A DNA stretch of 7,695 nt from Clostridia bacterium (GTDB lineage Bacteria > Bacillota > DSM-521 > Neomoorellales > Neomoorellaceae), in the NCBI GenBank assembly GCA_030445875.1, contig JASUSX010000100.1:1-7695 (forward strand), written 5' to 3'. This document shows, piece after piece, positions 1 to 5,868 of this stretch (the stretch's first letter is position 1; every line of letters begins with the position of its first letter). Below the pieces are notes generated by a model that saw only the letters and a list, made by a program, of their open reading frames with translations, ran no database searches and had not been told where the DNA came from. The position numbers and the translations under genes are program-made.

Positions 1-225
1 AACAGGGGCATAAAGTACCTGACCCAGGTTTTTTGCTTCCACCCACGCATACATTTTTGTGGCCAGTTTGATGGAGATCTTTTGGTGGCGGGTGGTAGGA
101 GCAGGTGTCATTATTAACTCTCCCCCAATGAGCTGGTAGGGTGCTCCTTCCGGCAGCTGGTGATAATCGGTGTAAGTACATTTCTTTCCAGCCGCAGCAG
201 CAATTTCGCTGAGGGCTAAACCCAT
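1..225 (-). CDS. Uma2/DUF820-family protein, N-terminal part (runs off left edge)
   Basis: The minus strand is open from an ATG at 225 to the window edge, giving 75 codons without a stop. An SD of the form AAGGGGGGAT lies at 231-240, about 7 bases before the ATG. After a short lead the protein reads YQLIGGELIMTPAP, then TTRHQKISIKLATKMY. This is the typical N-terminal block of the Uma2 (DUF820) family: a strand pair YELIDGEL, a proline-containing turn, then an HQ-starting helix. The family has a PD-(D/E)xK nuclease-like fold and its biological role is poorly known. The expected catalytic residues lie in the C-terminal part outside the window, so activity cannot be judged. Usual family length is near 180-200 residues, so well over half is missing. 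It follows larC on the same strand after a 119-bp gap, which argues against tight coupling to the lar genes. Confidence 0.8.
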   Translation of the reverse strand, partial: MGLALSEIAAAAGKKCTYTDYHQLPEGAPYQLIGGELIMTPAPTTRHQKISIKLATKMYAWVEAKNLGQVLYAPV

Positions 226-344
226 GCGGTATCCCCCCTTGTCTGCCCAGTACAACCTCCAATGCAAACGGGCGGAAGGCTATTTTGTCGTCACTTTACA
301 TTTTACCATATATTAGCTACATTAGCTACCCAGATGACTTCTAA
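226..344. other. Intergenic gap between larC and the Uma2 gene
   Basis: This gap holds the SD of the Uma2 gene (231-240) and a 9-bp tandem duplication at 312-329. On the minus strand a TAAAAT -10-like hexamer is present, but I see no convincing -35. No hairpin followed by a T run, which would terminate the larE-larC transcript, is visible. Confidence 0.5.
312..329. repeat. 9-bp tandem direct repeat (attagctac x2)
   Basis: Two perfect adjacent copies of attagctac lie at 312-320 and 321-329, between the larC stop and the Uma2 start. The overlapping sequence agcta-atg-tagct on the minus strand is also a small inverted repeat. It could be an operator upstream of the Uma2 gene or chance in an AT-rich spacer. 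Confidence 0.6.
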
Positions 345-1535
345 TCAATTATTCGCCAGGGCTCGGGCAGCGGCCAGGGCGGCAGCGTAGACCTCCTTCA
401 CCGGGGCGTCTGCTGACAGGGCTACCTGGCGGCAGGATTCATATTCCGGCGCGACGTTGCTGATAACCTGGCCGTCAGAGGTATGGTAGAGACCCCATTT
501 GACAGTTACCGGGCCGTAAGGGGTCAATACTTCGCTGGTGCGGCGCTGGCAAACCAGGCGCTGGTCGCGGCGGAAGCGCAAGCCCAGGGTACTGGAATGG
601 CGGAAGATAGCTACTGTTACCGCCGCCAGTTTATTCTCCGGGCAGAGGGCGGTAAACAGGATGCCGGGCCGGCCTTTTTTCATCTGCACCGGTGTAAAGT
701 AGGCGTCCACGGCCCCGGCGGCCAGGACCTGCTCCAGGAGGGCGGGGAAAAACTCGGGGTTCATATCGTCAATGGTCGTTTCGATGACCAGGCTGCTCTC
801 CTCCCCTTCCAGCTGCCCGGAAGCAGTCTCCCCGATAACCAGGCGCAGGAGGTTAGGGTGCGGCAGTTCCGTTTTGCCGGCCCCGAAACCGGTGGTGAGC
901 AGGTTCATGGCCGGGAAGGGGCCGAAACTATCCGCCAGAGTAGTTATTAACGCTGCGCCCGTAGGGGTTACCAGTTCCGCCTGATCAGTGGTACCATAGG
1001 CGGGATAACCCTGCAGGAGGTAGAGGGTGGCCGGCGCGGGAACCGGCAATTTCCCATGGCGGCACTCTACCCAGCCGGAACCCAGGGGCAGGGGTGAGGC
1101 CACCACTTGTTGGATACCGAGGAGGTGCAGGCCCAGGACGGTCCCAACAATGTCTATAATAGCATCGACGGCCCCCACTTCATGGAAGTGAACCCTGGCG
1201 GGGTCAATTCCGTGCACCCGGCCTTCAGCCCGGGCCAACTTTTGAAAGATTGCCGCCGCCCTTTCCTGCACCAGGGCCGGTAAAGAGCTGCTGGCAATTA
1301 GTTGCAGGATATCCTCCAGGTGGCGATGGGGCTGGGGACCACTTACCCGGACTTCGACGTCAACGGCGGCAATGTTGTACTGTTTTACCTGTCGGGTCTT
1401 TAATTCCCACCCTGCCAGGTCCAGCCCCTTTAACCCGGCCACCAATTCATCCAGGCTCAGGCCGTTGGCCAGGAGGGCGCCCAGGCACATGTCGCCGCTA
1501 ATGCCGGAAAAACAGTCAAAGTAGGCTACCTTCAT
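345..1535 (-). CDS. larC: LarC, nickel-pincer cofactor biosynthesis nickel insertion protein
   Basis: LarC is the CTP-dependent cyclometallase that inserts nickel into the dithiolated pyridinium mononucleotide made by LarE. The product is the nickel-pincer nucleotide (NPN) used by LarA-type racemases and epimerases in the cytosol. Seen here: the N-terminal signature [12 protein letters not shown] (residues 5-16), [15 protein letters not shown] (117-131), a TPTGAAL block (190-196), and the C-terminal-domain signature TTIDDMNPE (253-261) followed by KKGRPG and RHSSTLGLR. At 396 residues it is full length and both domains are in one uninterrupted frame. I chose the ATG at 1535 because the family starts MKxxYFDCFSG and AAAGGTGAT lies just upstream. 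An in-frame GTG at 1544 would add three residues and overlap the larE stop as GTGA. The reading frames nearly abut, so larE and larC are cotranscribed and probably translationally coupled. Confidence 0.93.
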   Translation of the reverse strand: MKVAYFDCFSGISGDMCLGALLANGLSLDELVAGLKGLDLAGWELKTRQVKQYNIAAVDVEVRVSGPQPHRHLEDILQLIASSSLPALVQERAAAIFQKLARAEGRVHGIDPARVHFHEVGAVDAIIDIVGTVLGLHLLGIQQVVASPLPLGSGWVECRHGKLPVPAPATLYLLQGYPAYGTTDQAELVTPTGAALITTLADSFGPFPAMNLLTTGFGAGKTELPHPNLLRLVIGETASGQLEGEESSLVIETTIDDMNPEFFPALLEQVLAAGAVDAYFTPVQMKKGRPGILFTALCPENKLAAVTVAIFRHSSTLGLRFRRDQRLVCQRRTSEVLTPYGPVTVKWGLYHTSDGQVISNVAPEYESCRQVALSADAPVKEVYAAALAAARALANN

Positions 1536-1540
1536 CCCAA

Positions 1541-2407
1541 TCACCTTTCCTCCACGTTGATGGTGTTACCGTTCCCTTTTTCGGCGTTACCCCTGGTGCT
1601 GAGGACAGCGTTCATGCTCCCGCTGCGAAAGCCTTCCAGGTCCACTGCGATATAGGTAAACCCCAACTCGTGTAGCTGGTTAACCAATTTACCCCTCACC
1701 CTGGCGTCGATAAGGAGGGCAAAGGCGGCCGGGTTTACCTCCAGGCGGGCAATAGGGCCGTGATGTCGTACCCGGACTTCTTTGAGTCCCATCTGGCGCA
1801 GGAAGGATTCGGCCGCGGCCACCTGGGCCAGTTTTTCCGACGTGATGGCCTGGCCGTAGGGTATGCGGGAAGAAAAGCAGGCCATGGAGGGCTTGTCCCA
1901 GTTGGGCAGGCCCAGGTGCCGGGCCAATTGGCGGATTTCTGCTTTTGTCAAGCCAACTTCTTGCAGGGGGCTGCGGACGCCGTACTCCCCGGCTGCCTGG
2001 CTGCCAGGGCGGAAATCGCCCCGGTCATCGGCATTAGCGCCATCTACTACTATTTGCAGGCCCTGCTCCCTGGCCAGGGCCTGCAGGCTGGCAAAGAGTT
2101 CCTTTTTGCAATGATAACAGCGCTCCGGCGGGTTGGCTGTAAAGTGGGGATTTTCCATTTCATTGGTCTTGATCACCACATGTTGGACGCCCAGCCCTTG
2201 CGCCAGTTGGGCTGCGGCCTTAATTTCCTCCTGGGGATAGGTGGGGGAAGCAGCCGTAACGGCCAGTACCCGGGCCGGGGTCATACTGGCCACCTTGAGT
2301 AAGAGGCTACTGTCAACCCCTCCCGAATACGCTACCAGGATAGCTTCCATTCTAGTTAATTTTTGCTGCAAGGCCTCCAGTTTGGCGGCTAAATCAGGAG
2401 CCAGCAT
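1541..2407 (-). CDS. larE: LarE, ATP-dependent sulfur transferase for nickel-pincer cofactor
   Basis: LarE adenylates the carboxylates of the dicarboxylated pyridinium nucleotide made by LarB and replaces them with thiocarboxylates, giving the substrate of LarC. The 288-residue protein has the PP-loop ATP-pyrophosphatase signature SGGVDSS at 28-34. It also has the LarE-specific blocks [14 protein letters not shown] (92-105), [11 protein letters not shown] (175-185), and [11 protein letters not shown] (256-266). Cys177 is at the position of the sacrificial cysteine of the Lactiplantibacillus plantarum enzyme. Cys97 and Cys100 form an extra CxxC, as in the Thermotoga-type LarE that holds a [4Fe-4S] cluster. 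The ATG at 2407 has a modest SD (GGTGA, 2412-2416). It is first in a two-gene minus-strand operon with larC. Confidence 0.94.
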   Translation of the reverse strand: MLAPDLAAKLEALQQKLTRMEAILVAYSGGVDSSLLLKVASMTPARVLAVTAASPTYPQEEIKAAAQLAQGLGVQHVVIKTNEMENPHFTANPPERCYHCKKELFASLQALAREQGLQIVVDGANADDRGDFRPGSQAAGEYGVRSPLQEVGLTKAEIRQLARHLGLPNWDKPSMACFSSRIPYGQAITSEKLAQVAAAESFLRQMGLKEVRVRHHGPIARLEVNPAAFALLIDARVRGKLVNQLHELGFTYIAVDLEGFRSGSMNAVLSTRGNAEKGNGNTINVEER

Positions 2408-2505
2408 CTTACGTCACCGCGCTTTCCGGTTTTATTACGGGCATACTAAAATTTTCGCTTTTACCCCCTGAAATCCTGCTATATTTTTGGTAGCCGGGTA
2501 AATTT

Positions 2506-2529
2506 AAAGTTAAGGGCAAAGTTAAGGGC
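2506..2529. repeat. 12-bp tandem direct repeat (aaagttaagggc x2)
   Basis: Two perfect adjacent copies occur at 2506-2517 and 2518-2529. They lie about 100-120 bp upstream of larE and about 110 bp upstream of the DUF4446 gene. The 12-bp period would place two bound monomers roughly one helical turn apart, so a regulator binding site is possible. This is inference only. Confidence 0.75.
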
Positions 2530-2537
2530 CAGGCCCT
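2525..2537. repeat. 13-bp perfect palindrome (agggcc-a-ggccct)
   Basis: Six-base arms flank a single central A. The left arm is shared with the second copy of the 12-bp repeat. A further ccagg-c-cctgg palindrome overlaps at 2529-2539. It is operator-like in form, but GC-rich palindromes of this size also arise by chance. Confidence 0.5.
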
Positions 2538-2588
2538 GGCTGGAGGCGATTTTTTATAAAAAGTAGCAGGGCGACAGGAAAATGGCTT

Positions 2589-2618
2589 TTGATGTGGAAA
2601 TAGTTCTTTTGCTGTAAT
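2589..2618 (+). promoter_or_regulatory. Candidate housekeeping promoter for the DUF4446-M23-bactofilin operon
   Basis: A TTGATG -35 (2589-2594) and a TGTAAT -10 (2613-2618) are separated by 18 bases. Transcription would start near 2625, right at the GGGAGG SD, giving a very short leader. That closeness lowers confidence. Confidence 0.4.
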
Positions 2619-2638
2619 TTTGTAGGGAGGCTTAAAAC

Positions 2639-3157
2639 TTGGCGTCACTTATTACGTACTTAGAACCTTATCTGGTCCCGCTAATCCTGGGGCTGCTCGG
2701 ACTGCAATTGTTCCTCCTTCTTTTCCTTATGTATAATCATGCCGAAACCCGGCGTCTGGAAGGGCGTATCCGGCGCCTGGCCGAAACTGGCGAGGGCCAT
2801 GACCTGGCCGCTATCCTGGAGCGTTTCCATGACCTGGGGGCGGTTCAGGAAGCCCTGGACCGGCTACAGGAGAGGGTGGCTGATCTCCAGGTGGGTTTTG
2901 AAAAGAGCCTGAGTCGGGTAGGTTTAATCCGCTTTAATGCCTTCCCAGATACAGGCAGCGACCTGAGTTTTGCCCTGGCCCTCCTGAACCGGGAAGGGGA
3001 CGGCCTGATCCTTACCAGCCTCTACGCCCGGGATGAAACCCGGGTCTTTATCAAGCCCGTCCACGCTGGCCGCTCCAGGTACCGCCTGAGTGAAGAGGAA
3101 GAAAAGGCCCTGGCCGTGGCCCTGGGCCTGGTGCCGCCCGAAAAAGCAGCCAGCTAA
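2639..3157 (+). CDS. DUF4446 family membrane-anchored protein
   Basis: The start is TTG at 2639, with GGGAGG at 2625-2630, eight bases upstream. The 172-residue protein has one transmembrane helix at about 9-32 and a charged, probably coiled-coil stretch at about 35-92. A conserved globular block at about 93-157 contains VGLIRFNAF, DLSFALALLN and LTSLYARDETR, then a KP..GRSRYRLSEEE segment, which is the DUF4446 signature. Arginines follow the helix and none precede it, so by the positive-inside rule the N-terminus is outside and the coiled coil and DUF4446 domain are cytosolic. The family has no established biochemical role. It is the first gene of an operon with an M23 peptidase and a bactofilin, suggesting a role in envelope morphogenesis (inference). 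Confidence 0.85.
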   Translation: MASLITYLEPYLVPLILGLLGLQLFLLLFLMYNHAETRRLEGRIRRLAETGEGHDLAAILERFHDLGAVQEALDRLQERVADLQVGFEKSLSRVGLIRFNAFPDTGSDLSFALALLNREGDGLILTSLYARDETRVFIKPVHAGRSRYRLSEEEEKALAVALGLVPPEKAAS

Positions 3158-3162
3158 GGGGG
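3156..3162 (+). promoter_or_regulatory. SD that fixes the TTG start of the M23 peptidase
   Basis: AAGGGGG overlaps the stop codon of the DUF4446 gene and sits eight bases before TTG at 3171. An upstream in-frame ATG at 3090 would begin inside the DUF4446 frame with a run of Trp-Pro and Lys/Arg codons, and it has no such site. Confidence 0.7.
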
Positions 3163-3170
3163 AACCGGCT

Positions 3171-4097
3171 TTGAGGAAGTGCCGTCGTGACCGTTATTTT
3201 ACCCTCCTGCTGGTACCAGAGGGACGCCAGGGGGTTTACCGTTTTTTGCTGCCAGCCTGGTTGTGCCGGGTAGCAGCAGGGTTGCTGGTTTTAGCGGTAG
3301 TGGCTGTGGGTGCGACTACGGGTACTTTATATTACCTGCATAAAAGGGTGGCTGAACTGAGGTACCTCGAGGAAATAAATGCTACCCAGGCCCGGAAGAT
3401 TACCCAGATGGAGGAACAGGCCCGGTCCTTGCAAGCAAAGGTCCAGGAGATTGACCAGCTGGATGCCCGGGTCAGATCCCTCCTGGGCCTGGGCCGGGGC
3501 GGTGGGCAGCCCCCGGAGGCCTCCCGGGGGGGCCGCCTGCACCCCCGGGAACAAGAAGAAAAGATTGACCAGGTACAGTCTATGCTGGAAAGCGTCGCCA
3601 GTATTGCCCCCCGCCAGGAGGTAAAGCTGAGGGAGCTTTACCAGGCCACAGCAGCACATCTGGCCTACCTGGCAGCCCTTCCGTCCCACTGGCCGGTGCA
3701 GGGCCCTGTCTCTTCCTTTTTTGGCTATCGGGATTCCCCCTTTGGCCGCAGGGGGGAATTCCACGAAGGGCTGGATATTGCTACTGAGTATGGTACGGAG
3801 GTTCAGGCCGCCGGTAAGGGCCGGGTAACCTTTGCTGGCTGGATGCCGGTTTACGGGCGGGCCATTATCATTGATCACGGGTTTGGGCTGGCCAGTATGT
3901 ATGGCCATAATTCTGAACTCTTAGTTAAAACAGGCGACCAGGTAGAGCGGGGCCAGGCTATTGCCCGGGCGGGTAGCAGCGGTCGCAGTACGGGGCCCCA
4001 TGTCCACTTTCAAGTCTGGTTAAACGGGGAGTTGCAGGACCCCCTAAAATATTTGGCGGCAGAAGGAGAGAATGGTAGTGCTGGGGAAGAAAGATAA
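3171..4097 (+). CDS. Membrane-anchored M23 family peptidoglycan endopeptidase
   Basis: This is a zinc metallopeptidase of the LytM/M23 type, predicted to cut peptide cross-links in peptidoglycan outside the membrane. From the TTG start it has 308 residues. It comprises a basic cytosolic tail of about 24 residues, one transmembrane helix (about 25-56), a coiled-coil region (about 57-107), a Gly/Pro-rich linker (about 107-125), and a second helical stretch (to about 170). The M23 domain follows at about 175-295. The zinc ligands fit H198 and D202 (FHEGLD) and H279 of HVH. H246 (YGH) and H277 fit the catalytic histidines, so the site looks intact. Thirteen bases separate it from the DUF4446 gene, and its 3' end overlaps the bactofilin frame. 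Co-transcription of an M23 peptidase with a bactofilin is a known arrangement in cell-shape systems. Confidence 0.92.
   Translation: MRKCRRDRYFTLLLVPEGRQGVYRFLLPAWLCRVAAGLLVLAVVAVGATTGTLYYLHKRVAELRYLEEINATQARKITQMEEQARSLQAKVQEIDQLDARVRSLLGLGRGGGQPPEASRGGRLHPREQEEKIDQVQSMLESVASIAPRQEVKLRELYQATAAHLAYLAALPSHWPVQGPVSSFFGYRDSPFGRRGEFHEGLDIATEYGTEVQAAGKGRVTFAGWMPVYGRAIIIDHGFGLASMYGHNSELLVKTGDQVERGQAIARAGSSGRSTGPHVHFQVWLNGELQDPLKYLAAEGENGSAGEER
3485..3506 (+). other. Putative G-quadruplex motif in coding strand
   Basis: Four G tracts of at least three (3485-3487, 3491-3493, 3496-3499, 3504-3506) are separated by loops of 3, 2 and 4 bases, meeting the usual G3N1-7 pattern on the plus (mRNA) strand. 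It encodes the start of the Gly-rich linker of the M23 protein. Confidence 0.55.
3510..3530 (+). other. GC-only hairpin next to the G-quadruplex motif
   Basis: CCCCCGG (3510-3516) pairs perfectly with CCGGGGG (3524-3530) around a 7-base loop. It lies three bases after the G-rich motif, within the linker-coding part of the M23 gene. Confidence 0.5.
4063..4070 (+). promoter_or_regulatory. SD favouring the GTG start of the bactofilin
   Basis: AAGGAG (4063-4068) is only three bases from the in-frame ATG at 4072 but nine from the GTG at 4078. The second spacing is normal, so the GTG is the better start. Confidence 0.55.
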
Positions 4098-4440
4098 TAC
4101 CGCTGCGGCCACGGTGGATACAGTTATCGGGAAAGGGACCAGAATAGAGGGAAAACTGGTAGCTGAAGGGGCCGTGCGCATCGATGGTTGTTTTGAAGGT
4201 GAGGTAAGTACCGAAGGCGATCTGGTGGTCGGTGAAAACGGCCAGGTAACGGCGGCCATTAAGGCCCGCAATTTGCTGGTTGTGGGTACCATCAAGGGCG
4301 ATGTGGTTACCAGTGGCCAGCTGGAAATTGCACCCACCGGTAGGGTTCAAGGTGATGTCCAGACCTCCCGGCTGGTAGTTGAACCGGGCGGCTTACTCCA
4401 GGGTCGTTGCCAGATGCCTTTACCGGACGAGGAGGCCTGA
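4078..4440 (+). CDS. Bactofilin (polymer-forming cytoskeletal protein)
   Basis: Bactofilins are small proteins whose beta-helix core self-assembles into nucleotide-independent filaments at the inner face of the membrane. From GTG 4078 this protein has 120 residues, a typical length. After a short LGKKD-type tail it reads VIGKGTRIEGKL, then repeated short strands rich in Gly and Val (EGAVRIDG, TEGDLVVGENGQV, ARNLLVVGTIKGDV, SGQLEIAPTGRVQGDV, SRLVVEPGGLLQG). This rung-like pattern is diagnostic of the fold. An ATG at 4072 would add two residues but has poor SD spacing. The gene overlaps the end of the M23 gene by 20 bases, which implies translational coupling and a shared role. By analogy with other bacteria, the filament would localise the M23 enzyme. 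Confidence 0.93.
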   Translation: MLGKKDNTAAATVDTVIGKGTRIEGKLVAEGAVRIDGCFEGEVSTEGDLVVGENGQVTAAIKARNLLVVGTIKGDVVTSGQLEIAPTGRVQGDVQTSRLVVEPGGLLQGRCQMPLPDEEA

Positions 4441-4564
4441 GGCATTAACTTTAAGGAACAGGACTTGCGCTGGCCTGATTGCTACCTCCCGCTCTGAGAA
4501 CACATAACCCTGCCCTAACGGGAAAATCTATTATTACTTATCCTTTATCTCAGGGGGTGGCCGT
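4441..4564. other. Intergenic spacer between bactofilin and phosphoribosyltransferase
   Basis: This 124-bp spacer has a TATTAT -10-like hexamer (4529-4534) without a good -35, and an SD (GGGGGTGG, 4553-4560) ahead of the next gene. I see no strong terminator hairpin, so read-through from the bactofilin operon is possible. Confidence 0.45.
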
Positions 4565-5206
4565 ATGCTCTTCAGGGATCGCCGTGATGCCGGGCAACAG
4601 CTCGCTACAGCCCTCCAGTCCTACCGGGACCAGCAAGCCCTTATAATGGCCGTCCCCCGGGGCGGCGTGGTTGTGGCTGCACCGGTAGTGGCGGCCCTTA
4701 ACGGCGAACTAGATCTAATTATTCCCCGCAAGGTCGGCCTGCCAGCTAACCCGGAACTGGCGCTGGCTGCCGTGGCCCCCGACGGCATGGTTCTCTATAA
4801 CTGGCCTGTTATGGGCTCTTTTAACCTCACCGCCCAGAACCTTAAGGAACTCGTAGATCGGGAGCTGCAGGAGATTCACCGCCGGCTTGAGGTTTATCGC
4901 GGTGACCGCAAGGAGCCGCAGCTCCAGGGGAGACTGGTGATCCTGATAGACGACGGTATTGCTACCGGGCTGACTATAGAAGCAGCCTTACAGTCCCTTG
5001 CCCGTAACCACCCTGCCCGCCTGGTACTGGCCGTACCGGTAGCCCCGCCGGAGACCATAGCCCGGCTACGGCCCCTGGTGGATGATTTAAGATGCCTTTA
5101 TACGCCCGAACCCTTTTACGCCGTCGGCCAGTTCTACACCGATTTCCAGCAGGTTACAGACGCCGAGGTGCAGGAGATCCTAGCTGAGTTTGGCCCCCGA
5201 GGCTGA
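4565..5206 (+). CDS. Predicted phosphoribosyltransferase, COG1926 type
   Basis: This is a type I phosphoribosyltransferase-fold protein of 213 residues, full length for the COG1926 group. Seen features include the start MLFRDRRDAG, PRGG (31-34), and RKVGLPANPELALAAV (55-70). The PRPP-binding loop is VILIDDGIATGLT (125-137), with the two acidic residues at 129-130. PEPFYAVGQFYTDF near residues 181-194 is typical of this group. The acceptor base or substrate is unknown for the family, so no pathway is assigned. The ATG at 4565 has GGGGGTGG a few bases upstream. The gene converges on yyaC with two bases between the stops. Its only same-strand neighbour upstream is the bactofilin, 124 bp away, so a functional link is not indicated. 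Confidence 0.88.
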   Translation: MLFRDRRDAGQQLATALQSYRDQQALIMAVPRGGVVVAAPVVAALNGELDLIIPRKVGLPANPELALAAVAPDGMVLYNWPVMGSFNLTAQNLKELVDRELQEIHRRLEVYRGDRKEPQLQGRLVILIDDGIATGLTIEAALQSLARNHPARLVLAVPVAPPETIARLRPLVDDLRCLYTPEPFYAVGQFYTDFQQVTDAEVQEILAEFGPRG

Positions 5207-5208
5207 GG

Positions 5209-5838
5209 CTACTGCAACCCCTGGGCAACGGCAATATTTTGATGCTGGTACAGACAGCAAATACCTTGATAAATGGCGCTGGCGATCTGTTGAGCCATAC
5301 GCACGACTATGGACAGGCGGGTGTTTTGTAAGACAAAGTATTCCATGTAACCGCCCACATTAACGATGCCCGTAAAATGGATATCTCCCACTGCCGGGAG
5401 ATTTTTGTTTACGCCGGCGCCGGGCCTTAAAGCCCCTGCGGCCAGGGTGATGGCACCGACGTTCTCTGATTGCCCCAGGCAGGCATCTACGGCTATAATT
5501 ACCGGTTCCTTATGGCGAGCTTTGATATAATCCAGCTTCTCCGCCAGGTTACTGGCATGGACCGGTTCATCCAGGGTACCGTAAACAGCAAAGGGCAGGT
5601 TGGGCAGGTGCAGGAGGTTAGTACCCACCAGGGGTCCCAGGCAATCCCCAGTGGAACGATCCGTGCCAATACAAACAACGACGATGGGATGTTCACCGTC
5701 GGGATTCAGCTCTTGCAGGTGATCAGCCAGGTGCTGGCTTAACTTCTCTACAGCCAGTGGGTCCTGGTAGTAGTACTTAATCCTGGGGGGGGGAGAGGCC
5801 TGGGGTTGGTTGGCGGTAAAAAAAGGTAGTGGCGTCAT
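5209..5838 (-). CDS. yyaC: YyaC-type sporulation protein (DUF1256)
   Basis: DUF1256/YyaC proteins are conserved in endospore formers and resemble the spore germination protease/HybD fold. A protease role is predicted but not firmly shown. The 209-residue protein has a variable proline-rich N-terminus (about 1-20). The core follows: VVCIGTDRSTGDCLGPLVG (54-72), AVYGTLDEPVHASNL (84-98), IIAVDACLG (114-122), and GDIHFTGIVNVGGYMEYFVLQ (151-171, key residues H154, G162, Y164). Asp60, Asp65 and Asp118 are candidate metal or active-site acids by analogy with HybD-like enzymes. The ATG at 5838 is preceded by GGGAGG (5845-5850) at 7 bases' spacing. A forespore-sigma-like promoter lies at 5869-5898. 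A run of nine C in codons 16-18 is notable. Confidence 0.92.
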   Translation of the reverse strand: MTPLPFFTANQPQASPPPRIKYYYQDPLAVEKLSQHLADHLQELNPDGEHPIVVVCIGTDRSTGDCLGPLVGTNLLHLPNLPFAVYGTLDEPVHASNLAEKLDYIKARHKEPVIIAVDACLGQSENVGAITLAAGALRPGAGVNKNLPAVGDIHFTGIVNVGGYMEYFVLQNTRLSIVVRMAQQIASAIYQGICCLYQHQNIAVAQGLQ

Positions 5839-5868
5839 ACCTTACCTCCCACATAACCTTTGTGCCTA

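Larger units (their letters stand above)
2408..2638. other. Divergent intergenic region between larE and the DUF4446 operon
   Basis: This 231-bp spacer is more AT-rich than the flanking genes. It contains a perfect 12-bp tandem repeat (2506-2529), an overlapping 13-bp palindrome (2525-2537), and a candidate plus-strand promoter (2589-2618). I found no convincing minus-strand promoter for larE, although one must lie here if larE leads its operon. The minus strand is open across the region, but the frame has a proline-rich composition and no recognisable domain, so I do not call it a gene. Confidence 0.6.

Noticed and set aside
483..950. 155-codon plus-strand open frame
   Set aside because: It lies fully antisense to larC, which has clear family motifs; it is a GC-rich shadow.
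1760..2302. 180-codon plus-strand open frame
   Set aside because: It is antisense to larE and shows no domain of its own.
2409..2648. 79-codon minus-strand open frame directly upstream of larE
   Set aside because: It starts with GTG inside the DUF4446 start region, has no recognisable domain and a Pro/Lys-rich composition. It fills a spacer with repeats and a plus-strand promoter, so it is most likely a chance open frame.
3090..3170. N-terminal extension of the M23 peptidase from ATG 3090
   Set aside because: It overlaps the DUF4446 gene, encodes an odd Trp-Pro and Lys/Arg run, and lacks an SD. TTG 3171 has an excellent one.
3327..3908. 193-codon minus-strand open frame
   Set aside because: It is antisense to the M23 peptidase gene, whose catalytic motifs are intact; a shadow of GC-biased codons.
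3958..4350. Minus-strand frames of 130 and 97 codons
   Set aside because: They are antisense to the bactofilin and peptidase end; the repeated strand codons of the bactofilin keep the opposite strand open.
4493..4552. Possible structured leader (CTGAG...CTCAG) before the phosphoribosyltransferase gene
   Set aside because: Only five pairs close a loop of about 50 bases, and no known riboswitch or T-box features are visible.
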